Below, one piece after another: positions 34,653 to 46,572 of a stretch of DNA of 64,000 nucleotides. The position numbers and the translations under genes are program-made. The notes beneath the pieces are model-generated. The model saw only the letters and a list, made by a program, of their open reading frames with translations. It ran no database searches and was not told the DNA's origin. Source of the stretch: Gymnopus androsaceus JB14 (taxonomy: Eukaryota; Basidiomycota; Agaricomycetes; Agaricales; Omphalotaceae); the NCBI GenBank assembly GCA_009733575.1, contig ML769385.1, positions 547,188 to 611,187 on the forward strand, written 5' to 3'. The first letter of the stretch is position 1. Every line of letters begins with the position of its first letter.

Positions 34653-37643
34653 TCACGATTGGTACCAACTTATCGCAACGCTCCCGGCGCCTTTGATGAA
34701 AACGGTGGCTTGGACACGGCACACCTAATGAGCTCGTTAGGAACTCCCAGTCAAGCAAAGGCTCATTGAGAAACATACCATATCACTAACACTCCTCCTC
34801 CTCCAATCAACCACTAAATTCCCGTTCTCCCTCGTCTCAATGTTCTTCACCTCGCCAAAACTCTCACACCAGTTCTTCACAGCTTGATAGGCGTCGTATG
34901 AAGCCACACCGCTTACAACCATCTTCCGCTTTTTCCCGTGTCCTTGGCCGGGAAGGGGCGAACGCAAGCTACTGAGAGTCAGCCCTAGTGAACGACGTTT
35001 CTTCTTCAATGCCGTGCCAGGTTGGAGTTGTTGAGGATCAGGGGAGCATATTATCGACAAGGAATCAAAATTCGAAGGAGAGGCAGTGCCAGACAACAGA
35101 GATGGAGAGGGAGAGATAAACGAACTCGGTCTCGTCCCCATCATAGAGGTTGTGGTATCGTCTTTAGCAAACGGATCAATGACAATCTGTCCTAGCTCAT
35201 CAACTGGGAGTGGGAGTGGTGGTACGGGAGGAACGACTTGGGCTTCGTCGGAGGCGGAGGTCAAATGCGGATTATTACCAGACAACGAAGTCGAAGAACC
35301 AAGCGTGAAGCGAGAAATGAAGCCTGACATCCTAGACTTTTTGGGGCTTTTACGTGGCGAGGCCGGCTTTGGCGAAGTAGGAGGAGCTAAAATAGCTGAT
35401 GCAGTGCTACTACTACTACTAGTTCGAGTAGAAGACGGAGGACTCGCAAGAGGAGGTCTTGTCGGAGGCCTAGGTGTCTTCGGACTAGTAATCGCATTCC
35501 TACTCGGTGAGCTCGGAGGTAAATCCCCAGGACTGATTAAGGACTGTGACTTCTTTGTACTCTTCCCCAGTCCAATAGTGGGCGTCCCTCCCCTGGGCAC
35601 ACTAGCTTCATCCGTATGTGAATGTATATGCGGCGAAGGGAGATGAGCAAAACTCTTTGTACTCCGTCGGGGTGACCTAAACCCATATACTTGAGCATAG
35701 CTGCCTCTTCCAGTCCCGTCCATAAACGTAGGTGTTGTCAAGTCAATTTCTTGCTCACAAGGAGATGAACTCGAAGCTGTAGCCGTTGGCGTCATCAATC
35801 CGGGAGATACAGGACTCTTCGACGTCGACACCGACTCGTTCGACGGCGTCGGGGTCCTCGGAGATACCGGCAAATCGAACCCAGCAGCGACAGCAATCAG
35901 ATCCATGTCCATGTCTGAATCCATATCCGAATCCGAGTCTTCGATTTCGGTTTCAGTCTCTGTCTCAGCGTCCGAAATGGGGGATGAAACCGAGTTCGAA
36001 TACGAGGACGCAGAGGAAGGCGGCTCTGATTCTGAAGCACCGATATTCGCACTGGTGGGACATACTGGAGTAGTGATCTTGGTAACAGAGGAGAGGTCGA
36101 GTGGAGCAGGACGATGTGCTTTGGCTTTAGGCGGGGTTTGTGGAACTGGAACCGGAGGGACCTGCGCAACCCCAACCCCAACAGCACCCGATATTTTCCT
36201 GCGCGTGAAAAAACTCGTCAGACTCTGTCTCCTCTTCCCTCCTGGAGTGGGTATATCCTGAGATCGAGTTTGAGATTCAGATTCAGGCAGGGTAGGTGAG
36301 GCGAGAACAGGAAAAGGAACTGGGGCGGGGGCGGGGGCGGGAAGTGCCGCGTCCTTCGTGATGGGAGCAGAAGCATCCGCCTCGGGAGTGAGCGAAAAGC
36401 TTGATCCTGAGAACACGGGTCAGATCAGATTCATCAATGTTAATGTGGAAACATACTTGAATGGCTCGCAAAGACATTCTGTGCGGGAGCAACTGTAGTG
36501 GGGGTCGACGGAGGAGCACTGGGAATCAGGTTTGTCTTGGTTTTTGGTGGCTTGGGAAACCCCCAGCTCAGATTGAAACCAAGAGAACGAGGCTCGCGTA
36601 AATCAACGACAGACGAAGCGGGGGACCATTTCGAGCACGAGTACGAGTCACTTGGCAAGGAAGCTTCGGAAACATCATCTCGAGGTGTAGACACATCGTC
36701 CTCTAAATCCCTCAACCTCCGTTCAACTTCGCCCGAGTCCGCACCACCCAAGCGCGAATCGGTGGTCAACGCGTCCAAGTCTGAATCCGAGTCAATGTAT
36801 ACCGCATTCCTCATTTTCGGGGATACGGGGGAGTTAAGGGAGGTGGAACCAGCTCTTGAACGGAGTGATGTGGGTGTACTAGGGTAGGGAGACGAAGAGA
36901 AAGACAAACTCAACGGATGGTCATCCGAATAACTATACTGATGCTGCAACGACCCAGACCCAGATGGACTAGACCTGGAGAGTAAATTTCCGGCGCTTGC
37001 ATAACGGCGCACGCTCGCCGAAGAGGATTTCAAAACCTCCGCAGCGGGAGATCCTGGTGCTGGACCCGGTCGCGTGTGGCTATACGAACCAGAACCAACT
37101 TCGGTGTCAACATCGCCGTCGCCGTCAGTATCAGCAGCACTCAGAAGCGGCAACTGTAATCGGCCAGGTAGATGATATCCTCCAGCTAATGACACGATCG
37201 AAGGCTGTCTGCTACGCGTCTGTATTTGCGTTTTCGGAGAGGTAAGACTAAACGGGGTATTCGGGGTAATGGGCGTTACTGGATCTGGAGTGGACGACGT
37301 GGAACTAGTCGCGCAGGAAGATACCGTCGAGGTGGAGTTGTTTGATATGTGGGAGATGCTGCGATTGGCAGGAGGAACAGGAAGAGGCTGCAAATAACGG
37401 GGTTATTACAAGTATCCTTGAGCCAGGAACGAACGAACCTTGTTTCTATTGTCCAAATCCATCTCTTCATCGCTCTCTCGCTCTGAACTCGAATCGGAAT
37501 TCAAGTCATCTGAATGTCGTTTTCCCGGAAAGAAGGTCATAGGAGCAAGGGTCAGGCATTCCAAGTCCAAGCCAATGTCTTGTGCTGTATATGTATGAAT
37601 GAAGTAGCAGCGATAGGAATAATTGAGGCACAGTACCTGACAT
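34653..37643 (-). CDS. Long disordered protein ending in an RRM-like fold
   Basis: The start MSAQDIGLDLECLTLAPM spans a 54-nt intron directly after codon two (37643). Then follow KRHSDDLNSDSSSERESDEE and a very long Ser/Pro/Thr-rich region with many SP/TP sites (36440-37390 and 34900-36416), including KRRQSLTSFFTRRKISG and KSPKKSRMSGFISRFTLG. The C-terminus KKRKMVVSGVASYDAYQAV, NWCESFGEVKNIETRENGNL, VVDWRRRSVSDM and, after an intron, VCRVQATVFIKGAG, SVAISWYQS has the beta-alpha-beta-beta-alpha-beta pattern of an RRM-like domain. About 930 residues in total. The dense SP/TP and basic Ser motifs suggest regulation by phosphorylation. No characterised homologue is recognised; RNA binding is inferred only from the fold pattern. 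Confidence 0.7.
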
Positions 37644-40603
37644 ATTTGTTTGGACCTTGTGTGTTTGATTTTGACGCGTTGGATTGAAGGTTGAACAGTG
37701 TGCAACAGTCAACGTGCCTCTGTGGTATGTAGGTCGCGCGCGACTGTTGACAGTGACCTGGAGAAGGATGTAACGGCCAAGTCAAGAGCAAAGCTATCAC
37801 TAATAGTATAGCGAATAGCTAGAGGCGGCGGCGCTGATAAACTTGACGCGAGAATCGACGGAAGGCAATACTAGGATATACTAGGAGTCAATGAAGACTT
37901 TACTAGTACTTACTAGCGGAAATGTAGCAGAAGGTACGCTCGAGTCAAACCTACGTTCGCGAAACGGAAACGAGTTGAAACCTCGCGAATTTTATAGAGC
38001 TAGCCTGGCCCAAAAATGATAGATGAGGTGAGTGACAGTGAGAAGAAGGGGATTCCGGTGTCCGAAAGTTGGTTGGTTGAACAGTTTGCCTGGGTTTCCC
38101 ATCCCGAAAAAAAAAGTAATTCAAATTCTTTTTTGATGGAAGCATATGGGGATAGAATGAGATCGGATCTGATCCAATCCCATCTGGACTCTGCATCGTG
38201 TGCCGTCATCGATGCCCTCTCGCCTGAGCGCGTGAACGATTTCTCGCACTTCTCCTCAAGGATGGCTTCTTGAGGATTGCTCCTGTTAACATTCTCGTTC
38301 TGGTTCCTTCCGCTCAAACATCCTCCATCTCGAAGGTATTGACACACTTGGTCTGATGAGGATACGGCATAGTATTCCAATTATATGTTACAGTTTGCGA
38401 GCACATGCAAGCAGTAGAGTAAGGCCTGTTGCATAGCCTGGTGACGGAATTTCAACCTCAACTTCATTTCCGTTCGGGTAAACGCAATACTGGAGGGTCG
38501 CGCGGCTTCTCTTCTTCTCGCTGAGATACTTACTGGTCCCACATACGCGTCCGCAATCTCTAGCGCATTTCCACTTAAGTCCTCAAGCTAGGCCTAGGAC
38601 CGATCTAGGACCGATTTGGATTTTCTGTGGCTTGCTATAGATAACTCTATGTACTTACTTGCTCCGCTCGGGGAACAGTCAAACAAACCTTGGCATGGTA
38701 GACGTCTTGCTTGCAAGCTGCATCTCTGAATTCAGAATTGATAACTAAACAGATCATCGTTGTCAATCCAAGTGGGGCTGTAGTAAGAAATTAAATGAAC
38801 GGAAGTACTGTAAGTAACTTGCTGCGGTACGCTTCTCTTTCTCCGAGTCCAGCGCTGAACTTGAGTGTTTAACGAACAAAAGCTTGAAGGATACGGTTTT
38901 GGAACGTTCCATATTCAACTTCAAGACCAGAATCTGGCCAGCTTAGCAAACTTCCGGCACACAGACACACACAATCATTTCTAACCAGCTCCCCCGAGTC
39001 TGTGCGACTTTGCTCAATGATCAAATCTGCATCCGAGTCTTCCTGCATCTCCTGAATGCCGAACGTCGAGAAACGCTGCATTAGGGGTCGCCATCTCTCT
39101 ATCGACAGCTTTGACATCCCGGACTTGGTTTCATCACCGACTCTAGTCTTAATGCGCGCAACTTATGACTATATGCATCCGCTTCGAGCAACGAAGAAGC
39201 TAAGACTTGAACTACTATTTGGATAATTCGTGCGACTTCTGTCTATATGCATCCGCTTAGAGCCACGAATGAACCCACACTTAGACTACTGTTTGGAATG
39301 CGATCTCTTGATCAAAACTTGGCATACGCAATGGTCTGAGTAGACTCATTAATTAATTTCTACGTTACTACTACTCATGATCGTGGCGGCACTGTTCCGA
39401 GTACACAAAACTGGAAAAGATTACTGCAGAAACTTGAAATCAGGAATCATCACTGTAATGAGGTGCGTTTCGTCGAAAAACAATCGCGATTGCGATCGAG
39501 GAAAGATCTCCATATCAACAGCTTTGACATCCAATATGCGCCACAACCTCAGACATTGACGCCACGGCGCCTAGGTTATGGTACATACTACTCGGAATAC
39601 CTATTCGCATTCGTATTTGTTGAAGAAGCAGACACAACTGATACTATAAGTAAATATTACTTGTATACTGAAAGACCAGCGACACGAAATGCGCGGGTTC
39701 AAAAACGGTAACCCTTCAGATGTATCCCCAACTCCCGGGCTCCTAGAGTATATTCTCGTTCTTGGTACTTGCTTTCGACAAAGTTTATGCTCCTCGAGCC
39801 CAAAGCGCTCAGAGATCTCGACCTCTTTTTTGATTTTGGTGTTTGCTGACATACTGTGTCAATACTTACCATTCCAGGCTCGGAATACTTACTCGGAAGC
39901 ATGTAGTCCCAATTCGCATTCGTTTAGGATGAAGACAGCTTATTGTAAGCATCCCAAGTGCATATTGTCTAGAAATTATTTCCGCTTATTCGCGATTCCC
40001 CGCGCCTGGCCTGTATACTTATTTCTCGTTCGTGATTGTTACTTTTACGTTCGCGCTTCTCGAGCTCAAGCGTTCGGAACTCCTACGATCCTCGGCCTGA
40101 ATATGTAGACTCGTTCTTGGTGCTGCATTATTAATGCAAGCCGAAAAAATCGCAGCTTCGGAAATACTGGAAATTGCACGGGACGCCCAAATCCCCTTTG
40201 GTAGATAGCCGGGGGCTCGGAGTCAGCTTCAGGTAAATACGTTGGGTAAAACTTGAATACGTTCTGTTTGATTGTCGCAATATTCCGACAGGCTTGGGAA
40301 AATATCCGACTCGTCCCCCTAGTCAGCAATATTCTTGGATAGAGTGACAGAGCGGATTGCAGACGCGACAAACGTAAGCATTACACGTTAGTCGTGAATT
40401 GCACGTGACGTGTGCGACTTGAAGGACGCACGGCTGAGACGCGCCACTCAGCTTCGGCCCAGTCCAGTATCCACATTCACCACGGCGCGCACAGCTTGAA
40501 GTTGTATCAGAAATCGCGGTTGACCCGGGAAACTACTATTTTCTTGGAGTGCAGTAGAAAGGGTGTATTCTCCAACGTTCTCCTAACAGATTTTCAAGCT
40601 CAA
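37644..40603. other. Gene-poor interval, no convincing gene
   Basis: About 3 kb without recognisable protein families or joinable exons. Its first ~150 bp are the RRM-like gene's promoter. Short direct repeats occur: 'gcatccgctt' with 'gcaac/gccac' context at 39175-39260 appears twice ('gactatatgcatccgcttcgagcaacga' against 'tctatatgcatccgcttagagccacga'), and 'ttcgcattcg' recurs at 39605 and 39912. 'ccagaatctggccag' at 38929-38943 echoes the palindrome of the MITE at 1743-2035. The frames here look random. Confidence 0.45.
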
Positions 40604-41660
40604 ATGTCCCCCAAACACCTTAACATTGGATTCTTAGGCATCTCGGCTCAAGTATGTGGTGCAGAAGCTCATGCGCCCTCTCTCTTATCGCCTCCTTTCT
40701 CCATTTCATCCTCCATCGTAGTAGTGACGACCTCGACTGCCAAGTTCGCAGCCATATGCGCTACGAAAACGCTCTGTGAACGGAATACAGGTCATTCCAT
40801 ATCACAATGGGTCTGCAGAGCATATCTCCCATGATGAAAATGTGAATATAGTTGCTGTAGCCTTGCGTCCGACTCCGGCAAAACATTTCGAGCAAGCGAT
40901 GAAGGCGATCCAGGCCAGGCCGGAAAGAATTTTTTTTCAGCTGAGGCAAAGTGGCTTTGTCAAGAAGGTAGGTAATGATGCCCATGGCAATGTTTATTAG
41001 CTGACAGCTCTCCATTTTAGGTCAAGTCCATTGTTAAATTGGGTGAGCTAGGAAAAATTCTTTCTTCCAGCATGGTTAGTGGCTTTGGAGTCTTTTTCGA
41101 ACCTTTTTTTGATTGTGCTTTTAGATCGCCTCGACACCAGCCCTTTCCATGGTTTGGGGCCCACAGAAAAAGTTCGAGCACTTGAAGGACACAGCTCAGA
41201 GGAGCAACGGTTGTACCACCCTAGACGTCGGTGAAGGCCACATCGCCGAAATACTTTATAACACTCGTCAACATGAGCGGCCCTACTGGCGAGAAATTTC
41301 CGCAGGAGGGACTCAGAGTATTGCTGCTGTTGGAACTCTCACCAATGGTGTCGTATGGTCTTTCAATCTTCAAGCTGCAGCCCCGGCAGATGCTACTATG
41401 TTTATTTGGGTCGTGGAAGGGGAGAAAGGAAGTACATATCCGTGTAGATGAGAAAGAGGGCAAATACTTTATGTCTGCATTCCCGGAAGGTTAGCAATTC
41501 TTTTCTTTCTGTGCTAACTTTCCTTCCCTCTAGAGCTGCGTGGGAAATCAGTGGACGTCGGGGAGGAAGTGGCAAACTGTGGCAAAAGGTGATGATGGAA
41601 AGTATACGCTCCGCTTGAGGAAAGTTTTGGCGGGAATTGTGAGTAGTGCGGAAACAGGAA
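40604..41660 (+). pseudogene. Gal80-like Gfo/Idh/MocA oxidoreductase, degraded
   Basis: Recognisable blocks appear in order but in changing frames: MSPKHLNIGFLGISA (Rossmann start), HAPSLLSPPFS, AKFAAICAT, IPYHNGSAEHISHDENVNIV, AVALRPTPAKHFEQA, VKSIVKLGELGKILSSSMIA, SMVWGPQKKFEHL, QRSNGCTTLDVGEGH, GPTGEKFPQEG, TNGVVWSFNLQ and WVVEGEKGS. This is the arrangement of fungal NAD(P)-binding oxidoreductases similar to the galactose regulator Gal80. The conserved EKP-type catalytic region is not seen: the sequence RPERIFFQLRQSGFVKK stands where it should be. Several frame changes and missing parts mark it as a relic, although some breaks may be assembly indels. Confidence 0.7.
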
Positions 41661-41988
41661 AGCGTGTTGAATTTTAGACTATTTTGCATTCTTAATTAAC
41701 AATCGTTGTCCATCGAAGGATCCGATGCGATGAGGTCAACAATATTCATGATGATTGAGTCCTTGAACCACCTATTTAAGAGCGTTAGACGACTTAGAAT
41801 CGGCGCCAAAGGCCCCGAGCTAGGCTCGCATGCGAATTCATGTTAACCAGGAGTCAAGAGTCACCCAAAGTAGTTGCAAGTTACAGTACGAACGTGAATG
41901 GCGCAAGAGGCTGGCGTTTATCATTTGATTTGGTCAAGTGTTTCGTCGCGGTCAATCATGTGAACACCGTTCGCCAAAACTTAAAGAT
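41661..41988. other. Intergenic region before the FunK1 gene
   Basis: About 330 bp with no supported gene; it probably holds the kinase promoter. The kinase could have an additional upstream exon in this interval, which I could not confirm. Confidence 0.3.
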
Positions 41989-44552
41989 ATGCGAGTTCGA
42001 AATATAGATGATCCGATGGATGATCTCGTAGCTTGCTCATCAATGTGTTTCCTGGACAACTTCGCGTCTAAGCCACAGCTCACTCGAGACCTCATACTCC
42101 ATGTAAAGGAAGCGCTCAAGCAGGCCAAAATTTTAGATAGCAATGGATGGACTGCACTGGCGAAGAATAAGACGAAGAAAACCAAGGGTCGTAAAGCAGG
42201 GAAGAAAAAGAACGAGAGCGATGCCTTTTCGTTCCTGGGTCCCGCTGCAAATGCTATATCTACTGCCGCTACCAAGTACAATCCCGAACTGAAACCTCGG
42301 ACAAATGTCGAACCATCTTCAACACAGTCATCTCATCGAAAAGCTGGATATCGATCCTTTCCTGATTGGCGAGGCGTCGGTATCTTAGAATCTGTACCGC
42401 TGGACACAAATTCCAAATCTGTTTCCCGAGAACGTGAATCAGTGGACACCGCTGACATCTCCGCCGTCTTTGAGCTCAAGCTGGAGGAGAAACCCGACAC
42501 GATACGCGATGTACGTCTTTGTTGTTGTCCCCCGGTTGCTAACCATTTTGACTGATTGGACCAGAATGAAGAAAAGCTCACAGGAGTTGTGCATCAGCTC
42601 TTTTGGGAAGATCCCTGCCGTGAACGCGTTCTTGGTTTCACGATTGAGAGCCGCAGCGCTCGTTTGTGGAACTATTCGAGAGCAGAAGTTACAGTTTCGG
42701 AGCGTTTCGATATTAACAAGGTGCGCCTCAACTCTCTCTATTACCTCCGTCACTATAGATCAGACCTCCTCATAAGCTTCATCATGTTTATCATATTCGC
42801 TGAAAGGCACGAAATCGGATATGACCCCACGGTACAGAAGGTAATCTTGGACGGTGAAGTTTGCTACTGTTACCAGCTTGCGGGCAAACTCTATCTCACT
42901 GTTGGGACACCGCTCTCCGAAGAGGCTGCATTCCGCATTGTTGGTCGGGCCACCCGTGTTTGGGTCGTTGTATCGCTCATCGAGGACACCGAAGGAGAAA
43001 TTAAGCTCTGCGGGAAGAGATACCGGAAGGATACCTCTCGACAATATGTCTTGAAGGACGTCTGGCTGCTCGAGGAGGCTCTCCTGGAACGCGAAATCCA
43101 AAATCAGATCCTAGATAACCTCGACACCGAGCAACAAGCCGAACTTACGCCCCACTTCCTTACCATCTCAGCAGAGGAGATTGTCACCTTCGAGAAGAAG
43201 GCGAGGTGGACAATTCAATGCCCAGCAAAGGAGAGGAAAGCTGTGAAATGGATGGTAGACCGTTACTTTCACCAGGATATCGGGGTCTCATCATCCCGGG
43301 GCGCCAAGGAGCACGCCCTTCTGCAGGAACCTCAACGGGAGCGTGCTCACACCAGACGAAAACACGTCCGTTCTCTGGCGGATGAGGTATGTCAGAGTAT
43401 CTATGAAGTAGAAGATCTCAATGAGGCTCTGATTACTTGGAGAGACATGGCAAAATGTATGCAGTTCAGCCATTTTCTGAGAACGCTTGATAAATCTGAC
43501 GATTTCACGTAGGCCTCAATCTCTTCCGGATAGCGGGCTTCCTTCACCGCGATATGAGTGCAGGGAACACCCTGTTTTTTGAACAGAGAGGCATCATTTC
43601 CGATCTAGAGTATTGCAAGAAGTATGCTGATACCACAAGTCACGATCCTAAAACTGTATGTCTTATGTTCCTCACCTTCCTCTGACAATTGACATTTTGC
43701 CAGGGCACGCCAGATTTCATGGCGGTCGAATATCAATTCTCGCACTTCTTTTATGTCCCTATCCCAAACACACCAGACGAAATCGCGGCTTTTAAAAACT
43801 CTTCCGATCGCTGGTTCTCTGTCCACTTTGTTCACGATCTCGAATCTATTTTCTGGCAGTACATGTGGTTTCTGCACCACCGCATTCCCTCCAACAAGCA
43901 AGATGCGCACACAAAACCCATTGTAGATCAAGCAAAAGCGTATTTCGGGCATGGGATGAACGGAAACACACACCGAAATCAGCTCTTCCTGGCTAGCACT
44001 ACAGCGCTTCTTGTCCAGGGGAAGCTCGAATCTGTATTCTCCGAATCCTATCTTCAGCCGTTTTCATTGGTGGCCAAATTGCGAGAGGAATACCAACACC
44101 TTCTACAGGCCTCACTGCCAGTGCAGATCGAAGATTCCAATGCCTGGCGGCTGCCAGATCGTGTATTCACCGACGTTATCTACACTACTTTCAATACCAC
44201 GATACAGAATGTCTTGAATGCAGAAATAGATGGCTGCCCCGTCATCTCCATAGCTGAGGGTGCCCAGGCTGCCGGTGTAGAGGGCGATAAAGTCGACACT
44301 GCTGTCAAGGAAGGAAGTACTACTAGTGCTGCCGTCGATGAAGGAAATCCTGCTAGCACTGTCAGCAAAGGAGATGGAGCTGGTCCTGTCAACGCCGCCA
44401 CTGCCGCGGTTCAAGAGGACATTGAAATGGAACCCGTTAGCCCCTCCCCCTCCAGCAGGAAGCGACGGTCTTCCGGTCCAGATGCTCCAGCCCGTAGAAG
44501 TAGAAGGTTACGCAAGCTGCAGGCAAGGGCAAATAATACGGAGTCAGTCTAA
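41989..44552 (+). CDS. FunK1-type fungal protein kinase (Pkinase_fungal)
   Basis: FunK1 kinases are a family expanded in mushroom-forming fungi with unknown targets. The N-terminus has a Lys-rich patch (KNKTKKTKGRKAGKKK). The FunK1 core follows: EEKLTGVVHQLFWEDP, RERVLGFTIE, RLWNYSRAEVTVSERFDINK, HEIGYDPTVQ, and then LFRIAGFLHRDMSAGNTLFF, in which HRDMSAGN is the catalytic loop. GIISDLEYCKKY stands where DFG is expected, and GTPDFMAVEYQ replaces the APE region. HDLESIFWQYMWFLHHR is the family's helix. The C-terminus is an Ala/Glu-rich linker and a basic KRRSSGP, RRSRRLRKLQ tail that could be a nuclear localisation signal. The spliced ends around 42720-42808 are uncertain. Start chosen at the first ATG (41989); upstream exons are possible. 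Confidence 0.85.
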
Positions 44553-44905
44553 ACTTGGAGTCAGTCCAAATTTTTATCTTCGAATTTTCAACAGCTTTAC
44601 CTTCTACTTCAAGAGGGTACGATACATTATATTCATAATTTTCTACCTACATTTTTTCACTTGCAGTGATTTGTGTGTCACTCCGCATTCTTTTAGAAAC
44701 AATATATAAAGCGTCGATGAAGCACCAAAATGTCTAGATACTTCTTCGTAACTTGAAGTGCGCACTTGAGATTTCCAAGCTTGAAGGAACTGATAGTGTT
44801 TCTGAACTTGAAAAGTCGAACTAGAAAATTGGGACTGAAGTCTGTGTTAACTGATAAAGCTAGGTGAGGAAAACATAGCGTTACGACGAGATTGAGATCT
44901 GTTAC
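44553..44905. other. Convergent intergenic region
   Basis: About 350 A/T-rich bases between the stop codons of the FunK1 kinase and the HNH-like gene. No gene is seen. Confidence 0.35.
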
Positions 44906-46161
44906 TTATTCTGAAACGAGATTTCTTGCCCACTCCGATATTTCCCTCTGCTTTTTAGGCAATTGATCAACAAAACGCACTTTGACCCGCGTGTACCTCG
45001 ATGTTATCAAGTGGAGGACTTCCAAGGCATCAATCTCTCCCTCCTCCATTGCTCCTTCAACGGCCTCTCTCTCTCGCTCACCTCCCCTGATAGTGTCCTC
45101 AGAACTTTCTGGCATGTGCCAACTGCCCCAGCGGGAGGCTTGTTCAGCTCTTGCACCAGTGTCCTTTTGGGGAGGATAGCCGTATACAGCCTTTTCTTTA
45201 GGCGGCCGGGAAGGTGGTAACTGTTTCTGGAGATTCTTGCCCTAGTTGTACAGTGCCGCGGCACCAAAGCGATAGTGTAAAAGAAAGGGAGAAGGAAAAG
45301 GTTGTGAGGTGGAGATTGAATTGTGTATTGCAAGTTAAGGGGATAAGAAGTGTGTGCAGCTAAAGTACGCGTCGGAGCAGATGGAATGTCGTCCATGGCG
45401 AGAATATGATTGGGTCTGTGAAGAACATGAGCACCAAGCGATAGTAAGATAAATAGAGATAGAATGACCTTTATGACACCGAGCTCGTTTCTATCGAATG
45501 CGATATGAAATTCTATATCGCCGCACAACCCATTTCGAACATCATCGATACTTTCCATACCATTGACTCCTTCGTCACCTTCAAAGCCTGAGCGTTCCGC
45601 TATAATTTGTAAGAGCCACTACAATGGAACTTAGTATTGGATGATTCACAAAAGCCTTCAAACACGTACTTGATCACCTCGAGCAAAAGAGATTGTGTGT
45701 ATGGCTTGCGTGTAGCCCCTGTTATTTTTGACCTTGACATGCATCTCTCTCATAGACATCACTGACATCACTGACGAACTGGTTGTCACGTTTGGACTGA
45801 CTACCACCCCATTCGGTGCGAGGCAATTTCTTGGTCTGCTCGTTCCCTTTCATTCAGATTGGTGGCTGCAAATACCGTTGAGAAACGCAGATGCTTCAGA
45901 AAGCTGCCACTCACCAGGGTTAAAGATATAGATAGCCTGATCTTCAAGCTGATTATCATCAGCAATCAGTTGATTCTGAGGCGCGAGGGTGATGGTTCCA
46001 TCCAACGCTGTTATTGCGTAGGCAATAAATAGCAGATACTTTGCGGGCTTTGAGCAATTAGCGCGGATTCGGTTCAACGGTATTTCGAGATATAGCGCCT
46101 CTGGGTCACTAGGTACGGATTCGATGAAAAGCCAAATGTGTTCAGGGGGAGGCGAGGACAT
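44906..46161 (-). pseudogene. HNH-nuclease-like agaricomycete protein, frame interrupted
   Basis: From ATG 46161 the sequence reads MSSPPPEHIWLFIESVPSDP and IPLNRIRANCSKPAKYLLFI, then AYAITALDGTITL, the typical N-terminus of a large agaricomycete family with an HNH_2-type domain. Further in come IHTISFARGDQ, an intron, and WLLQIIAERSGFEG, followed by ESIDDVRNGL and HIAFDRNELGVIK, the family's central signature. Then come AMDDIPSAPTRTL and PPHNLFLLPFF. The expected Cys-containing start of the HNH core is not clean: a stop and a frame change fall at 45725-45750. Another break and an in-frame stop follow PPHNLFLL near 45240-45290, after which an open tail runs to 44906. Function is unknown. It is probably decayed, although assembly indels may contribute. 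Confidence 0.55.
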
Positions 46162-46176
46162 GGTAGTTACTGCAAT

Positions 46177-46378
46177 CCATGGAACCAAATTTTCGCTGGC
46201 GTTCACCTCGCCTCAGAATCATCCAATCTTAATCCGAACCTTTGCTAAACAAGACGAGATTGAATACCATTATATTGCCCATACGAGTCCGGACGTTATA
46301 GAGGAAAGAGGTCAGAATACTTGCAGACTGTTTCTCTGCGAAAGCTCACCCACCTTAGCAAATGCCAAATCTCTAGAG
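46177..46378 (+). pseudogene. Partial duplicate of the TRAPPC2L gene (exon 1, intron 1, start of exon 2)
   Basis: These 202 bases match the first part of the intact TRAPPC2L gene (58994-59205) at roughly 90% identity: start codon, the block QNHPILIRTFAKQDEIEYHY, VIEER, the complete first intron (gtcag to ttag), and KSLE of exon 2, where similarity stops at 'tctctagag'. A 10-bp deletion after ATTTTCGC near the start removes the original frame. Retention of the intron shows DNA-based copying. It lies 16 bp from the start codon of the HNH-like gene, head to head. Confidence 0.9.
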
Positions 46379-46572
46379 GAGGTGTAAACACTTGAGATTA
46401 TCGTTGTTTGTTTCCGAAACTCCGGGCGTAACAGAAGCATACACTCAAAAGTCCATCTTCTGACAAAATAAACGAAACTACCGTGCTTGCTGTACAAATG
46501 TTCAATATATACCTCCACAAATCTTCTTCTATCGAAACTAATAAATACACACAAGAATGCTCAATATCAACA

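Noticed and set aside
35086..35646. 186-codon plus-strand frame inside the RRM-like gene
   Set aside because: It is antisense to Ser/Pro-rich coding sequence that joins in frame to the conserved C-terminus; shadow only.
38929..38943. Palindrome ccagaatctggccag resembling part of the MITE
   Set aside because: Only ~15 bp are shared and no inverted ends or target duplication are present.
44906..46161. HNH-like gene as a homing endonuclease or defence nuclease
   Set aside because: The family is a widespread agaricomycete group of unknown function, the HNH core is not intact here, and there is no intron, intein or defence context.
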